From Cruorifilaria tuberocauda (Eukaryota; Nematoda; Chromadorea; Rhabditida; Onchocercidae): DNA of 21,023 nucleotides. Location of the stretch: contig JABVXU010000776.1 of NCBI GenBank assembly GCA_013365365.1, forward strand, positions 1 through 21,023, written 5' to 3'. Shown here piece by piece: positions 1-12,000 of the stretch (within the stretch, counting starts at the first letter, position 1; each line of letters begins with the position of its first letter). Position numbers and translations under genes: made by a program. The notes beneath the pieces were generated by a model that worked only from the letters and a program-made list of their open reading frames with translations, was not told where the DNA came from and ran no database searches.

Positions 1-355
1 TTCGACGATGTCACAAACCGATTGCAAAGTGATGTTATAGGTGCCGATGTCAATACATAACCTGATATAAGCATATGTAAGATTATTATAAACTTATCAA
101 CTTTGAACTGTAACTTGTAACTTTGAAATAATATTTCAGGATGGTATGTTGTTTCCAGCAATTTCTGATGCTTTCCTTTACAAAAATTAGAGTTACGCTG
201 CTTAATGGAAATAAGGTTTCCGCCTTCGGTATGTTGATGGTACACTTGTCAGTGTTCAGGTTGGTGTTGATGCTGATTTGCAGGAAATTTTGCCTGACGC
301 AACTGAGATTTTTCCCTCTGCCACTTATAAAATTACAGTGTTAGTTGACCCTTAA
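1..355 (+). pseudogene. Coding-like remnant with frame changes, unrecognised
   Basis: After an acceptor-like ATATTTCAG (131-139), the frame starting at 140 reads DGMLFPAISDAFLYKN and then hits stops at 188, 203 and 212. The neighbouring frame is coding-like across about 183-220 (KIRVTLLNGNKVSAF). The first frame resumes at about 221 with YVDGTLVSVQVGVDADL and runs to TAA at 353-355. The opening bases (1-48) also read protein-like (FDDVTNRLQSDVIGAD). This pattern suggests a decayed or error-containing 3' end of a gene that continues off the window. I do not recognise the family. It could also be chance, though the composition is less AT-rich than its surroundings. Confidence 0.35.
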
Positions 356-662
356 CCTGTCTGTAGAAGATACAGTGAATAATGACGGTAACGAGGGACG
401 AGGAGAGGTGGAAATAAAGACGATAATTGTGACTTTTTGTTGAAGCAAATAAAACCATCAAGGAAATGGTGGGAAGCATTGAGAAGATAAAGACTGTCAG
501 TGTAGAGTGAACAGAATAAGGGGAGGGGCACAAGGTATGATAGGACTGTGGAAGTCCATCACAACATGTAAACATCAGCTGAGAAGGGCCGAAAGTCAGC
601 TGAGTGCGGCATGGCGTGCATATATGTGTGTTCTTCTAGCCAGCAGTAGTAGCTGTAGCTGT

Positions 663-692
<30 letters not shown>
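663..692 (+). repeat. (AGC)10 trinucleotide repeat
   Basis: Ten uninterrupted AGC units, preceded by imperfect AGT/AGCTGT units from about 641. The run would read as Ser, Ala or Gln depending on frame. Confidence 0.95.
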
Positions 693-693
<1 letters not shown>

Positions 694-857
694 GCGACAG
701 AAGCAACAACACGCTGTTGCTACCGACAACAACACGCAAAACGCACCGCTATGCAGGCATTCTTCCAGCAGGAAAACGAAGTGCTCGAAATTTAGCCGCT
801 TCCATTACTCTGGCTGAGAGCTTGCCGCTATGTATGCGTGTATGTGTATGTATGTTT

Positions 858-917
858 GGAGGGTGGTGGTGGGTTGGTGATTGTGAAGGGATGGGGGATC
901 GAAGGGGAAGGATAGGG
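858..917 (+). other. Two adjacent G-quadruplex motifs
   Basis: At 888-917 four G-runs (GGG, GGGGG, GGGG, GGG) are separated by loops of 2, 6 and 7 bases, satisfying the G3+N1-7 rule. At 858-873, GGAGGGTGGTGGTGGG is a two-tier motif. Both are on the plus strand, about 5 kb upstream of dgk-1. Confidence 0.7.
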
Positions 918-1130
918 ACAATGGAGTGGCCTGCCCGACGAACGAGCTAGTGAACTCGGTGGAAAATTCGATAGATTCAGCAAGCAGGATGTTGATGGGT
1001 GGGAAGAAGGGAGAAGCGGTACAAGCAAGCAGGCAGACTACAAAATGGGCATAGCTTTCAGCCTTCCATCCGTGTAGGCAGCCCCTCTAGCACGCGCTTC
1101 CTCTCAGCACTTGCACTGCTTTTTCCCCGT

Positions 1131-3786
1131 CAAAAAACTCAAAATGCTTTGAAATACAGCTAAAGTGGTTGCATACAAACAACCATCAACGCGTGTGTCT
1201 CAAACAAATGTCGTTCAAGCAACAAAACTTTCTACAACAAATCCTTCTGCAAAGTCAAACTGCGATAGGAATCAATTTATAGCATTGTATAAGCGTCAGG
1301 TATCAGATATCAGTTGATGTGCATTTTCTATCTACTACCCAGAGCATTTTGAAAGAAATATACATCCGTAAATAGGTGTTTTCTCTGCAAATTGGCTGCA
1401 TCGCTGCTTCTCTAAGTGACATCGGTGACATATGCAACACATGGTAAGTGGTAAGTGGAAAAGATAGAATCATTAAAAACCTAAACATAAGTGAAACTGG
1501 GATGCCACAAGTATTCTCACTCTTTTACTGGCACAATTCCATGTCAGCCAAACTTCTTAACTGATGGAAGCGGTGGTCAATCGACTATTTTGTGGAAATC
1601 ATCAGTTAAGCAGTGAGTGCTAGAAAATGAAAGCAAAATAGAACATTAAATTTTAACAATGATTGAAATGCAAAAAAAAAAGAAAAAACCGACAGAAACT
1701 TTTCGACCGATGAATGACGGCTAGACTGAGGAAAATGAAAGTCCTAAATTTCTCACTTCTTCATAATTCTTCCAGTTGAATGCATTTGTTTTGCTTTTCC
1801 ATAATGATCACTTCTGGCCTAGGGTTTCTGCTCAGTTTCTACAGCAGGCACTAAATTACTCGGATCATCAATTCTCTACACTATGTGCAAAACGTACAGA
1901 AATAATGTTTTATGTATTCTCTATATGTTTTTGTAAATTTGATCGTAAATCAAATTCTAGCATCACTAATTAGCAGATATCCTGGAAAAACCATTTTGCC
2001 CTGCTTAAATCTGCACTCTTCCTAACTTCCTTCCCTCATTTCTCATTCTTCAACTCTTACCGTATGTTTTTCACAGGGATATATCGAACTGATGAAACAT
2101 TCTTATATTCACCAAATTAATGTATGATATGAAGTTTAGGATTTGATGTTTAATTTCTAGATAACAATACACATCTAGCTGGCTTTTCTTTCTGAAATGA
2201 ATCTACAATACGCCACTTTGCAGCGGATGATCTATGCCCAAAGAGTACAGTTGCACTCATCTGTTGCATCGCAATCAACCATTTTTTCATTTTTTCACAA
2301 ATGCTCATGCAATGCTCGTCGTTGCAACATATTCACGGATAAAAAAATATAAAATGAACTTGTAATGAACTGAGTGTAATGCTTTGTGAATTGAATATTT
2401 TGAGATATAAAGGATCCGTTGGTACCACTGTCCGGGATATTTCTCTATTTGTGAGGAAAAATTGCCAAAAAACCAGCACACATTTATTTTCCTCCAAAGA
2501 CAATCTTTGCATTTCACAGGAAAAGGCAGTTATCACGCATGATTTAATAAAGAAATTTTAATCCCCCATCTACTTGCCATGGGAATTCCGATTCTAAGTT
2601 CAATAAAAACAGAAAATCCAATGAAAATATGAAAATTTTTCGTGAGAAAATATTCGATGTACATACATGTGATACAGTGGGCAAATAGTTATAACGAAAT
2701 TACACTTAAATGAAATCTTCGGTATCCTTCGACCAACAGTTTCATCAATCCTATTTTGCTCAAACGTGGATATTTTAGTCCAGTTAACGATTTAATAAAC
2801 AACTGATGCGTTATAAATTACGGGTAACACTACATCCTGTTAATACAAGACGAGATTAGTGAACAGCATTTAAATGCATTATTATTGCAAGGTCAGTTAG
2901 GGGATAGTAAAAATTACAGATACGATAACTAAATAATATATGCCTTTATTCGAAACTCATCTTAACCTTTTGCCTTGTATTTGAATAATAAGCAATGTGA
3001 TTAAGGAACTGAATTCCTAATTTTTTTTGGAACATTTAAGGCACAACTTCATAACTTAGCTTTGAGATTTGATCTTCACACCAACACTATTTCACCTACT
3101 TTTTCTTTTTTTCCCACGCCTTTCTGCATGTATAATTTTTAGGGTACAAATTTCGTATTGTGATATTTTAGATCAACTACATAACTTCCTCGTCTGATTA
3201 TATGACCATTTTACTGATATATATGTTTAGATAAGATTGGAAAACGAATCGTCTTCCAAAAATGGAAGAACAATACATTCGTCATGAAGATACCTTGTTA
3301 GCAGAAAATAATCTGCACTGGCTAATCATATCTAGCTGCCATGATATTTTAGATAATTCGTTACATTCCAGATTAAGATATCAGGCAATGGAATTGGCCA
3401 TCTGATAGATGATGAAATCCTTTATCTTAGAAAATATTTATACATATTTGAACACTCTCGCTAGAAATATCAAAAGGAATGTACGGTAACTTCAAAGTTT
3501 ATGCTGGAAGATACAGCTAAATGAAAGGGAAGGAAGTGGGACTGTAAGGAATATGATGTTAAAGAATGTCTAGGATAGAAATCATCGCTCCCGTGATAAA
3601 AAAGCCTAGGATTTCCATGATACCGAGAACAGGCTGGAAAACCGGAAATGGAAGTGATATGAAGGATGTCCTGTCTCGCCTACACGCAGCAACTGCTAAT
3701 GATGAAACGGTTGGTTACAGCGACTGAAGAGTTGGGGTGGAAGCGGGGGAGTTAGACCATGAGAAGACAACTATCAATTTGGGAAG
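1131..3786. other. Gene-free stretch
   Basis: AT-rich sequence with only short open frames that lack coding character, and short A/T runs (for example the A-run at 1672-1687). I see no exon chain, RNA gene or mobile element here. Confidence 0.5.
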
Positions 3787-3824
3787 CACAAACACACACA
3801 CACACACATACACACACACACACA

Positions 3825-3875
<51 letters not shown>

Positions 3876-3884
3876 ACACACATA
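3787..3884. repeat. (CA)n microsatellite, about 98 bp
   Basis: Nearly pure CA/TG dinucleotide repeat interrupted by occasional TA steps. Open frames on both strands here (Thr-His or Val-Cys repeats) are products of the repeat and not genes. Confidence 0.98.
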
Positions 3885-4108
3885 CATTCATCAATGATTG
3901 AAAGCAGAGAGGAGGGAAGAAATAAGCTGTGTAACTCTTGAGACATGCTTACTCTACCAGCTTCATGGATTGAATTGGATTGGAATTGAATAGGCAGGTA
4001 GTTAAGTTATTTGAAAATGGAAGAGAAACAGAGGAAAGGTTAAAATTTTATTGGAAATGATGTTAGATGTGCCTTTGTATCATTTCCATATATATCCATG
4101 ATAAAATT

Positions 4109-4342
4109 TCCCTCTTCAAATACTCCTCTCAACCACCATCCTCTTCATTCTTTCCTCTATTTCACATTCCTCTTATCATCATTTCTCTTCCTCATTCCTC
4201 ATTCCTCATTCCTTATCATTCATTCTCTTCCTCTTTTCTCATTCCCTTATTCCTTATCACTCCTTCTTCATCCTCCATCTCTTCATCATTCCTTATTGCT
4301 TATCATTTCTCATTTCTCTCTTTCATTCATGCATTTGCGTCT
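4109..4342 (+). repeat. Pyrimidine-rich low-complexity tract
   Basis: About 230 bp dominated by T and C, built from irregular units such as CATTCCT, CTTCCTC and TTATCATT, including three consecutive CTCATTC copies near 4192-4212. Long open frames through it are Ser/Phe/Leu artefacts. Confidence 0.9.
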
Positions 4343-5485
4343 TTTTAAAGAGCAACAAACCACAAAGTTTGTCATCATCAGAATTATTTACCTAATTTTC
4401 ATGTAACATGAAAAATGCATCATGGAATTCGTTTTTTTTTTTCTCTTACTTTAATTGATAACTTACCTATACTAAAAACTTGCCTCATTACTTTTCCATT
4501 ATCCAAATATCGAAATTCGATGGAATCCAAATTTAGATGCCATTTGCTGCATTAGTTGTCATAATTCAAATTACATTAGTAAAATCAACTTTACGCCTGT
4601 ACTTTACGACTTCTGTAATATAACCATGATCCATAATTTGGAGCAGAATATATTATCGTACTGAAAGGTAAAGTTTAACTGTTAATTTACCTTGTTTGTA
4701 ACTTTTTTCCAGTAGTATGTTAAAAAATGGAAATTTTGTTATATTAAGTAAATCGCAGTTTAAGTATATTTCAGTAATTAAGTATTGCAGTTTAGGTATA
4801 TTGCAATGTAATTTTCACTTCTAGTTAGAATTTCTTGAAATTATTTTTTATTATCAGTAAAGCTAAACTTATTTCGACAATCGTTACTGTCAGAGAAGTA
4901 AGTAGCATTAAATTGTGAATAAGTATTTTAGTAGATTTTATCAGGTTTATCAGAATTATTCATTATTTCTATAGATGTTTATCAAAATATTTTTTTTTAC
5001 CTTTTCTTTAAGCTTATTTAATAATGCTTCATTAACGTTATTATTGCAAAAAAAAGTGAGTAAAAAGGAGAAAATTAATAGCGATTGTGTGCATTTGTTG
5101 AAATTCAAGAATTATCAAAATTTCTTCTTGCATACAGCTTTATCGATTTTTAGAAATTTTCATTCCTAAATTTTATTTATTATTCAATCTTTTCTTTTTG
5201 ATTTTGTTTATCCTGTTATTCTGCCAGTAATCTTTTTTTCCTTCTTTTCTGGCAATGCATGAAAGTAATTACGGAAGATTATCAAAATTCGATTACGATT
5301 ACATTATGAGAAAGTATATTTATTGTGAATATGCGATTTCGTCATTTTGAAAATATAAGTTTAAGAGCCTGGCTTAATTATTAAGTGTTTATTTGATAGT
5401 TAATTTAATATTTCCAACTCGTTATTTTTCATTCATACGCGTTTTTGCAAGAAACTTTGTTAGTATTGTCTGTGTTAATATAGAT
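4343..5485. other. Gene-free AT-rich stretch with a short direct repeat
   Basis: No coding exon is supported. A diverged direct repeat occurs at 4746-4773 and 4780-4806, both containing GCAGTTTA(A/G)GTATATT. The remainder is AT-rich with homopolymer runs. Confidence 0.45.
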
Positions 5486-5496
5486 TTTTTTTTCAG

Positions 5497-5609
5497 GTTA
5501 ATGAATAAGAGCATAAATGGTAGTTCGATGCAAGAAAGGGAATGATTCATTAACCAGTAATGAAGTTATTAGTTGTAAGCTATGCATTGTAACCTGTGAT
5601 TATTCAAAG
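5497..5609 (+). other. Possible 5' UTR exon or trans-splice acceptor
   Basis: A T-run ending TTTCAG at 5486-5496 is a strong nematode acceptor, and AAG|GTAATT at 5609/5610 is a fair donor. All three frames between them contain stops, so an exon here would be untranslated. It lies about 300 bp upstream of the dgk-1 ATG and could be a leader exon or a spliced-leader site. No transcript evidence is available. Confidence 0.25.
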
Positions 5610-5900
5610 GTAATTTGATTTATTTCGTCATAAATAAAAATAGATTATTTGCTTACTTTCTATATTCCTTTCACTTCATGCTTATGTACAGAATGAACGA
5701 ATGGAATTGTTGAAATCAAGAATTATTCGGTAATTCTGTGTTATGTTCTATCTTCTATTAAAGAAATCGATCGCAACTGATTACTTGGTAAATTTACTTT
5801 TTAAAAGATGCTTTAATACAGAAAAATTTTTAGCATCGAATTTCGATGGTGAACTAACGGGATTTAAATTTGTGAAATATAAATTATACGTGTGTAACGA

Positions 5901-5951
5901 ATGGTGATATTATGGCGGCAGAAGGACATAACGTTGATGCAACACTGTTAG
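5901..5951 (+). promoter_or_regulatory. Upstream ORF overlapping the dgk-1 start
   Basis: An ATG at 5901, eleven bases before the chosen start and in a different frame, opens a 16-codon ORF that ends with TAG at 5949-5951 inside exon 1. If it lies in the mature 5' UTR it could lower dgk-1 translation. This is visible in sequence; any regulatory role is inference. Confidence 0.35.
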
Positions 5952-6068
5952 CAGTTGGCCGTGATCACGGCCATTACTTTGTTCGTAAAACATTTGGTAA
6001 ACCAACATACTGTCATCATTGTTGTGACAAAATATGGGGAATGCGTACACAAGGATATGCTTGCCAGG
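5912..6068 (+). CDS. dgk-1: dgk-1 exon 1: start codon and first half of C1-1
   Basis: Encodes residues 1-52 plus one base of codon 53. It contains the start of the first C1 finger: His21, then Cys34-x2-Cys37 after 12 residues, and Cys51 after a further 13. The context [18 protein letters not shown] is typical of DGK theta C1-1. The donor is CAGG|GTTTGC, a weak site, but it is needed to restore the Cys54 frame in exon 2. Only about 20 residues precede the finger, and there is no signal peptide. Confidence 0.9.
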
Positions 6069-9000
6069 GTTTGCTACTTAGTTCATATTCTTAATTCAAA
6101 ATTCATGTAGTTTATGTTTTTATCCTTAGTTTCAAAATTTTGAATAACCTAGTAGAAGGGCTTCTCACTTCCACGAGGTTTTAATGCATCAAAATTCTTC
6201 ACGTTCCACTTTATGATTGCGTAAGATTCTTACGCAATAAGTAAGCTTAGGCATATTTTATATGACAAGTATGACGAATTTGAAAAAGGGATGTGTTTGT
6301 TAATTGAAATCTGAATTAAGCGGCCAGTTAGTGTTAGTAAGCCTGATTTTAAAAGTCTGATTTCAAAATTATGAAATATATTATCTTTTTAATAATGATT
6401 AGCCAGGTTTTTTTCTTCGACAATTTATTTTGCAGAGATTTAAGAAAATAAGTGTTTCAGTTTGCAATTTCATTTGTCACGACAAATGTATGAAAACAGT
6501 TGTTTCATTCTGTAGCGGTGTTGCCTTGCAGTTGATAAAGGTAATAATTAATATTGCCTGATAAAGACCAATATTTTCCACTGAAAGTATTACCCTAACA
6601 TCCATGCATGTTCGGCTTTTATTAATTTGAACCTTTGACTGATTTGGAAGATATAACAGTTATCCAAATTTCTATTATTATATTTTGTCGAAATACTTTC
6701 AACAAGTTTATATGGATGTATATTAACGCTGCAATCCTTTTAAACATAATCTTGTTTCTCCGCTTGACCACAGATCGTTACTAGCCATTATAACATTCAT
6801 GATTTGATTTTTGATAGAATCGAATTTTCGTTTTGATAAAGACAAAAATGAATTTTATTAGTGTTTTATTAGCATGTTTTAATTTTTGGAGCCTTATTTG
6901 TTTTTTTTTAAAATATTTTATTGACATTTTTACTCTTTATAGAATCCCGTCGCTCATACATGGTCTGAACCATCACATATCAAGCGAAGGTTTTGTTGCG
7001 TTTGCCGCAAAAAAACCGATGATTCAGTAGCTGTTGAGTGTGAAGGTAAGTTGTATTTTAAGGTTCAATTTTATATCGTGGATGATATTGCAAAGCGTTA
7101 ATATTTCCCAAGTAGTACTGAGTATATGAAGTTTCCTTAAATATTTGAGAAGAAATCTCAAGATTGAAATCTTCAGCGATTGGTTTTTTTGTTTCAATAA
7201 TATGCAAAATTATAAGTTTCTTTAATTTTATAGCTGTGAAATATGCAGCAATTATTTAATCAGAAATATCAAATTTCGTTTCTAACTTTGATTTATGTGG
7301 ATTAAATGATAGCATATATTCATATCAAAAGTTCGAATAGTGAAGTATTTAATTAGCTATTCTTCATAGTCTTCGATGTATTTGGTAATGGAGATTTCAT
7401 ATTCCTTCACATTCAGCATATGAAACTTTATTCATTCATCATTTGCCTATTTTGTAGTTTGTGAATATTACGTGCATGTTGATTGTCACGATTTAGCAGT
7501 AAGTGATTGCAAGGAAGCTGCTACATATGTACCTAATTTGGATAAGGTATGTTCTCGCTTTATTCTGAGAAGTCATATTTAAGAAACTTTTGATTGTAAT
7601 ATTCTTATTCTGTGTTCTTCCAAAATCCTTAGTTTTGATTGGCGAATTTCGATTCTTTGTATTATCACCAAATTCATAAAGCATGAAAATCTAGAGATAA
7701 TAGCAAAAAGGATTGAGGGATTTCGTTTTTCTCTTATATTTATTAGAAAATAAAAAGCAAAGAAGAACAAATTTTCTAGTAAATTCATTTTAAAGAATAA
7801 ACATTATACCAGTTATATCTTTCTTCAGAATAAGCAGGTGCAGCATCATCATATGAGGGAAGGTAATATACCGCGCGATTCCAAGTGCGTTGTCTGCAAA
7901 AAAGCTTGTTGGTCTTACGAGTGCTTGGCTGGTATGAAATGCGGTTGGTGCTCTGCTACGGTGAGCTTTCTCTAGATATTTATCCCAGCTAGCAGTTTGG
8001 GACTTTACACTGTTTAGAGATGGGCAGTTGAGTATTTGAAGAATTGTGGGACAGATACGTCCTAACTTCTGTCATTTTTCCAGTTTTTCCTTGATTATTC
8101 GGATTGTATTTTACTAAATTTAAAAATTTTTATTTTTCATTGCTTACTCGAAAAGCTAGCGAATAATTTCAAAAAAGTTACTTAAAATTCAAAAAACCAG
8201 AAGGTTTTTATTATGCTGTAGAAAGTATTGAAAATCCCAGCATGGTTTGCAAATTGCTGAAAATTTTTTCCTAAAAGTTTTCTGACAGGAAAGGTATTCA
8301 ATAAGAAAGTAAAGAATTGAAATGAGACTTTTATAAGGCGAGTAAATAAAATAGTTATCGGAGAAGGCTTTTTGTGATATAAGAAATTGAAAAGACGGAG
8401 GAGCAAAAAATGTTAAAATATGTTATCGCTTTTCAGGCTCATGCTATTTGTTATCGTCAAATGTCTCCTGAGTGCGATTTTGGTATTTTAAGGAAAATTA
8501 TGTTGCCACCTAATGCATTGACGATTCCAAGAACAGAACTTTCAATGAAACAATTGCTTAATATTCAAGGAGCTCATATGGATGGTTTCAACCTCCAACG
8601 TATATCCTTTCTTTTCAATAAATCCGCAAAATTCATGTTTTGTTATCGTCACTCTGATTGATTAGTAGTAGGTAACTAAATTCATTTCGTTTTTGATGAA
8701 GGCTGTATACTCACTTTTTATAGAGTGTTATCAGTTTTTTTTTGTGGACTTATTTACTATTTTCTTACTATTTTTTGGATTTAAGCGTCATCACCTGTGA
8801 AAACACATCAGGAAGATCCCGCATTGAGTTCACCAGATGAAACGAAAGAAAAAGAGGACTACGAAAATTTGCGTGTTTTTGATGGCAATAATTCTCTTAG
8901 GAAACACGTGTATCGTACTGTCACCGTACCAAAAATAGCTTCGATCCAGCAGATACGAGTAAGTCAAAATATTTTACTTTTAAATTTCTATGCTGATAAT

Positions 9001-12000
9001 TATCACTCTTGAGTACTAGAGGCCAAAACAATGGTTGTTTGTCTTTGTTTATTTAATAGTTTGATTAAAACTTTGAAAACACAGAGCGTTTTGAAGATTA
9101 ATTTGACGGAGTTGTAAGTAGTACAAAGTAAATGAGAGGAAGATTATGTTCAGTGAAGCTTCCGTTATCGGAATCTATTATTGAACTTATTAGAGTGTTG
9201 TTAGCTGATTACCAATTGGTTTCGTTGGTGCTGTAGACCAAGGAAAAGATATCCCATTCCAAAAAGTGTTCTAATATAACTCCAATAATTTTTTTTGGTA
9301 TTGAAATGAGCATAATTCAATTAACGAAATCTTCATAAACAGTAGATTCATATATATTTTGTATTAGGATGCGGCACTCAGGAGGTTTCATATCAGTGAC
9401 AATCCAGACTGTTATTATATCACGCAAGTGCTCAATGACAGTGAGTATTTTCGATAACTTTTGCGGTAGCTCAAGTATTTTTTTGTGATACTCCAATTCG
9501 ATTGATTTTCATGTAACATAGTTTCTCCTTTTCAAAAGATTTTTGTATAGATTTCGGTATTGAGGATTTTAAAACGGTTTTAAAACTTTTTTCAGGTGGT
9601 GAGGAGGAATTGCTTGAAGATCCGTTGCCATTGAGAAATGTGCGGCGACCAGAAGGACGCCGTGCACAAATTTTCCTCCGTTATAAAGATGATCCTGAAA
9701 AAGCAGTTGTTAAATTATATGGCGGTTGGCTTAGGTGATTTTAATTTATTCAGTTTATTCATCAAGGTTTTTGCATTTTATTACATTGAAAGTATTTCTT
9801 CCTATTGTCTTTTTGTAGCATTAATTAAACCATTATATGAAAGGCTACATTTGTGTTAGCTAGCTCTTCGACTGCAGCTTCCCTGTGATTTGAGTCATTC
9901 TTACCGACGAAATGCTTTATCGGGTTCCTTACATGAATTTCCAGAATTCAGAATAAAATGGAAGAGACATGTAATTTAAATCTTATTAGAGCAAACCGAA
10001 ATTGTCACATTTCTTCATGCTTTGGGAAAAGTTCCATTTTTAAAAGAATTAAGAACTGGTTCCTTTTCTTTAGAGTATCACTAACGTTTTGTTCGATGTC
10101 AGTTACAAAGGAAACACTAGTCCAAGATGCGGTGGCAGAAGCGCTGGATCGATTTGGGTTGGATCGGAACTCAGCTAATCGTTATAATTTAATTGAAGTT
10201 TCTCTTGATCGTGGTGTTGCTGAAAGAACTGCGAATCCGCAAGAAAATATGTTGCAGCTTGTGAGAAATTTAAGAAAGGTATAGCTTAGAATGGTTCTTT
10301 TTTTGCGGTTTTTGCGTTATTTTCTAACGAGAGCAGGAAGAAGCTCTCATGTTTCATCATTGTAATAATAAAAATAATTAGTTTTGCTATAAGAATTTCT
10401 TCGAAACATAGTTTTTGTTTTTACCCTTTCATTTATTTTGTTTTCTTCTTTATTTTTCCAAATTCTAGGATTCCTTACAACGTTATAACGTTGTTCGTTT
10501 TTATGTGCAAGAAAAGGATGATCCACATGATCATGCTGTTTTTGTTGCTAATTTACCGCTTTCATTGGCTCAAAGGCAATATGAAAGAATTCTTTTACGA
10601 CTATTGGGTGCAAAAGGTTGTCATTTATTTGTAGTGGGAACATTTGTACTACTACGCGTTACATTTTTTTTTGTATTTCGTAGCGAATATAAAATGTTAT
10701 ATCTTTCAATATTTTTATATCTTAAAAATGCAACCGAAGTTTAACATAAACCGATCCCAATATTTTCTCACGAAAATTTTCGGGAGACTGGTAAAGTAAG
10801 ATAAATTTTTGGAAAGGAAGAGAGAATGGAAGCAAGAGATAAGGTAATTTCACGTACTTCCAATCGAAATTTCCCCTGGTTTATATTCGCATAATTATGG
10901 TTCGATTTTCAGAAAAACCTTTTACTGCTATTGGACCAATATATTTTGAATATGGCTCATTGGTGATTACATTCAATACGGCAAAAGCTGCAACGTCAGC
11001 TGTCCAACGTCTCCAAAATGCAGTCTACGAAGATAAAAAATTAATAGTACTTTGTCTTCCTAATGTGCAGGTTAGTGGTAATAAATTTGATATTGACATA
11101 TGAATATACATTTTTCGTTGAGAAATCCAAAACTGTTTATTCTGAGTCCATTTATAGTGAACATATTTTAAAAAAATCGATCGAACTTTGCTATTATATA
11201 AATTTGAAAAGTAAGGACTTTAATTTATTAAGCAATCATCTAGTTTCGGTTAAAGTAAGGATTTGATAAGTTTTAAATTTTAAATCCTCTTCGTATTTCA
11301 GCCCCATATGTTATCACCGGAATGCGAACCACTTCTGGTACTTGTAAATGTTAAAAGCGGTGGTTGTCAAGGTAGCGAATTAATTAAAGCATTCAGACGA
11401 TTGTTGAATCCTTTCCAAGTATTCGATGTATTGAAAGGTGGTCCGTTAGTTGGGTAAGCATGTCTTCCATCTCCTTTAATTTACGGTAAAATATAATTAG
11501 CAGATTTTCATTATCAGCCTAAACGACATGGAACAGAATTTAATTCTATCTTATCATCTTAATTCTAGGTTATATGTTTTCCGAAATGTTCCAAAATATA
11601 AGATTTTGGCTTGTGGTGGCGATGGCACTGTTGGTTGGGTTTTACAGTGCTTGGATATTGCTAAACAGGTTTATTAGCTATCTCATTGGTCAGGTGTTCA
11701 ATTAGTTCAATAATAACGAAGAAGTAAACGTTCAATTTTATAGCCTTAGTTTGTAGCTTCTGCAATTATTGCTTTGAATTTTTTTCAGGATGCTGCATGT
11801 TTTTCTCCACCATGTGGTATTGTTCCACTAGGTACTGGTAATGATCTGGCAAGAGTTTTGCGATGGGGTGGTGGTTATAGTGGTGAAGGGAACCCTATGG
11901 ATATTCTTCGAGATGTTATTGAGGCTGAAGAAGTACGCTTAGATAGGTAGTGATTGTTTTAAATTATTAAAACTGTTTAAAAATCTTATATGAATTGATC

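Larger units (their letters stand above)
500..1130. other. GC-richer island with simple repeats
   Basis: This block is clearly less AT-rich than its flanks and holds a trinucleotide run and G-quadruplex motifs. A 147-codon frame runs across it on the plus strand, but its translation is low-complexity and resembles no family. It could be a promoter or first-exon region of an unrecognised transcript. Confidence 0.3.

Noticed and set aside
507..950. 147-codon plus-strand open frame
   Set aside because: The translation is a serine run from the AGC repeat plus Arg/Gly/Trp-rich low complexity, with no domain and no splice partners. The minus-strand frame at 828-1028 is an equally poor Pro/Ser/Thr shadow.
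3752..3946. Open frames on both strands with Thr-His and Val-Cys repeats
   Set aside because: They are only the translation of the CA microsatellite.
4067..4406. Two overlapping Ser/Phe/Leu-rich frames
   Set aside because: Both are forced open by the pyrimidine tract, and neither has a domain or a conserved context.
4975..5169. 64-codon plus-strand frame
   Set aside because: Phe/Leu/Lys-rich translation of AT-rich DNA, with no splice context or family resemblance.
8182..8406. Minus-strand 74-codon frame within intron 5
   Set aside because: AT-rich Phe/Leu composition with no homology I recognise; chance opening in intron sequence.
10505..10744. Independent small ORFs inside the gene span (also at 8797-9012, 9638-9859, 11063-11266)
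   Set aside because: They are dgk-1 exons read through into the next intron, or intron-only frames.
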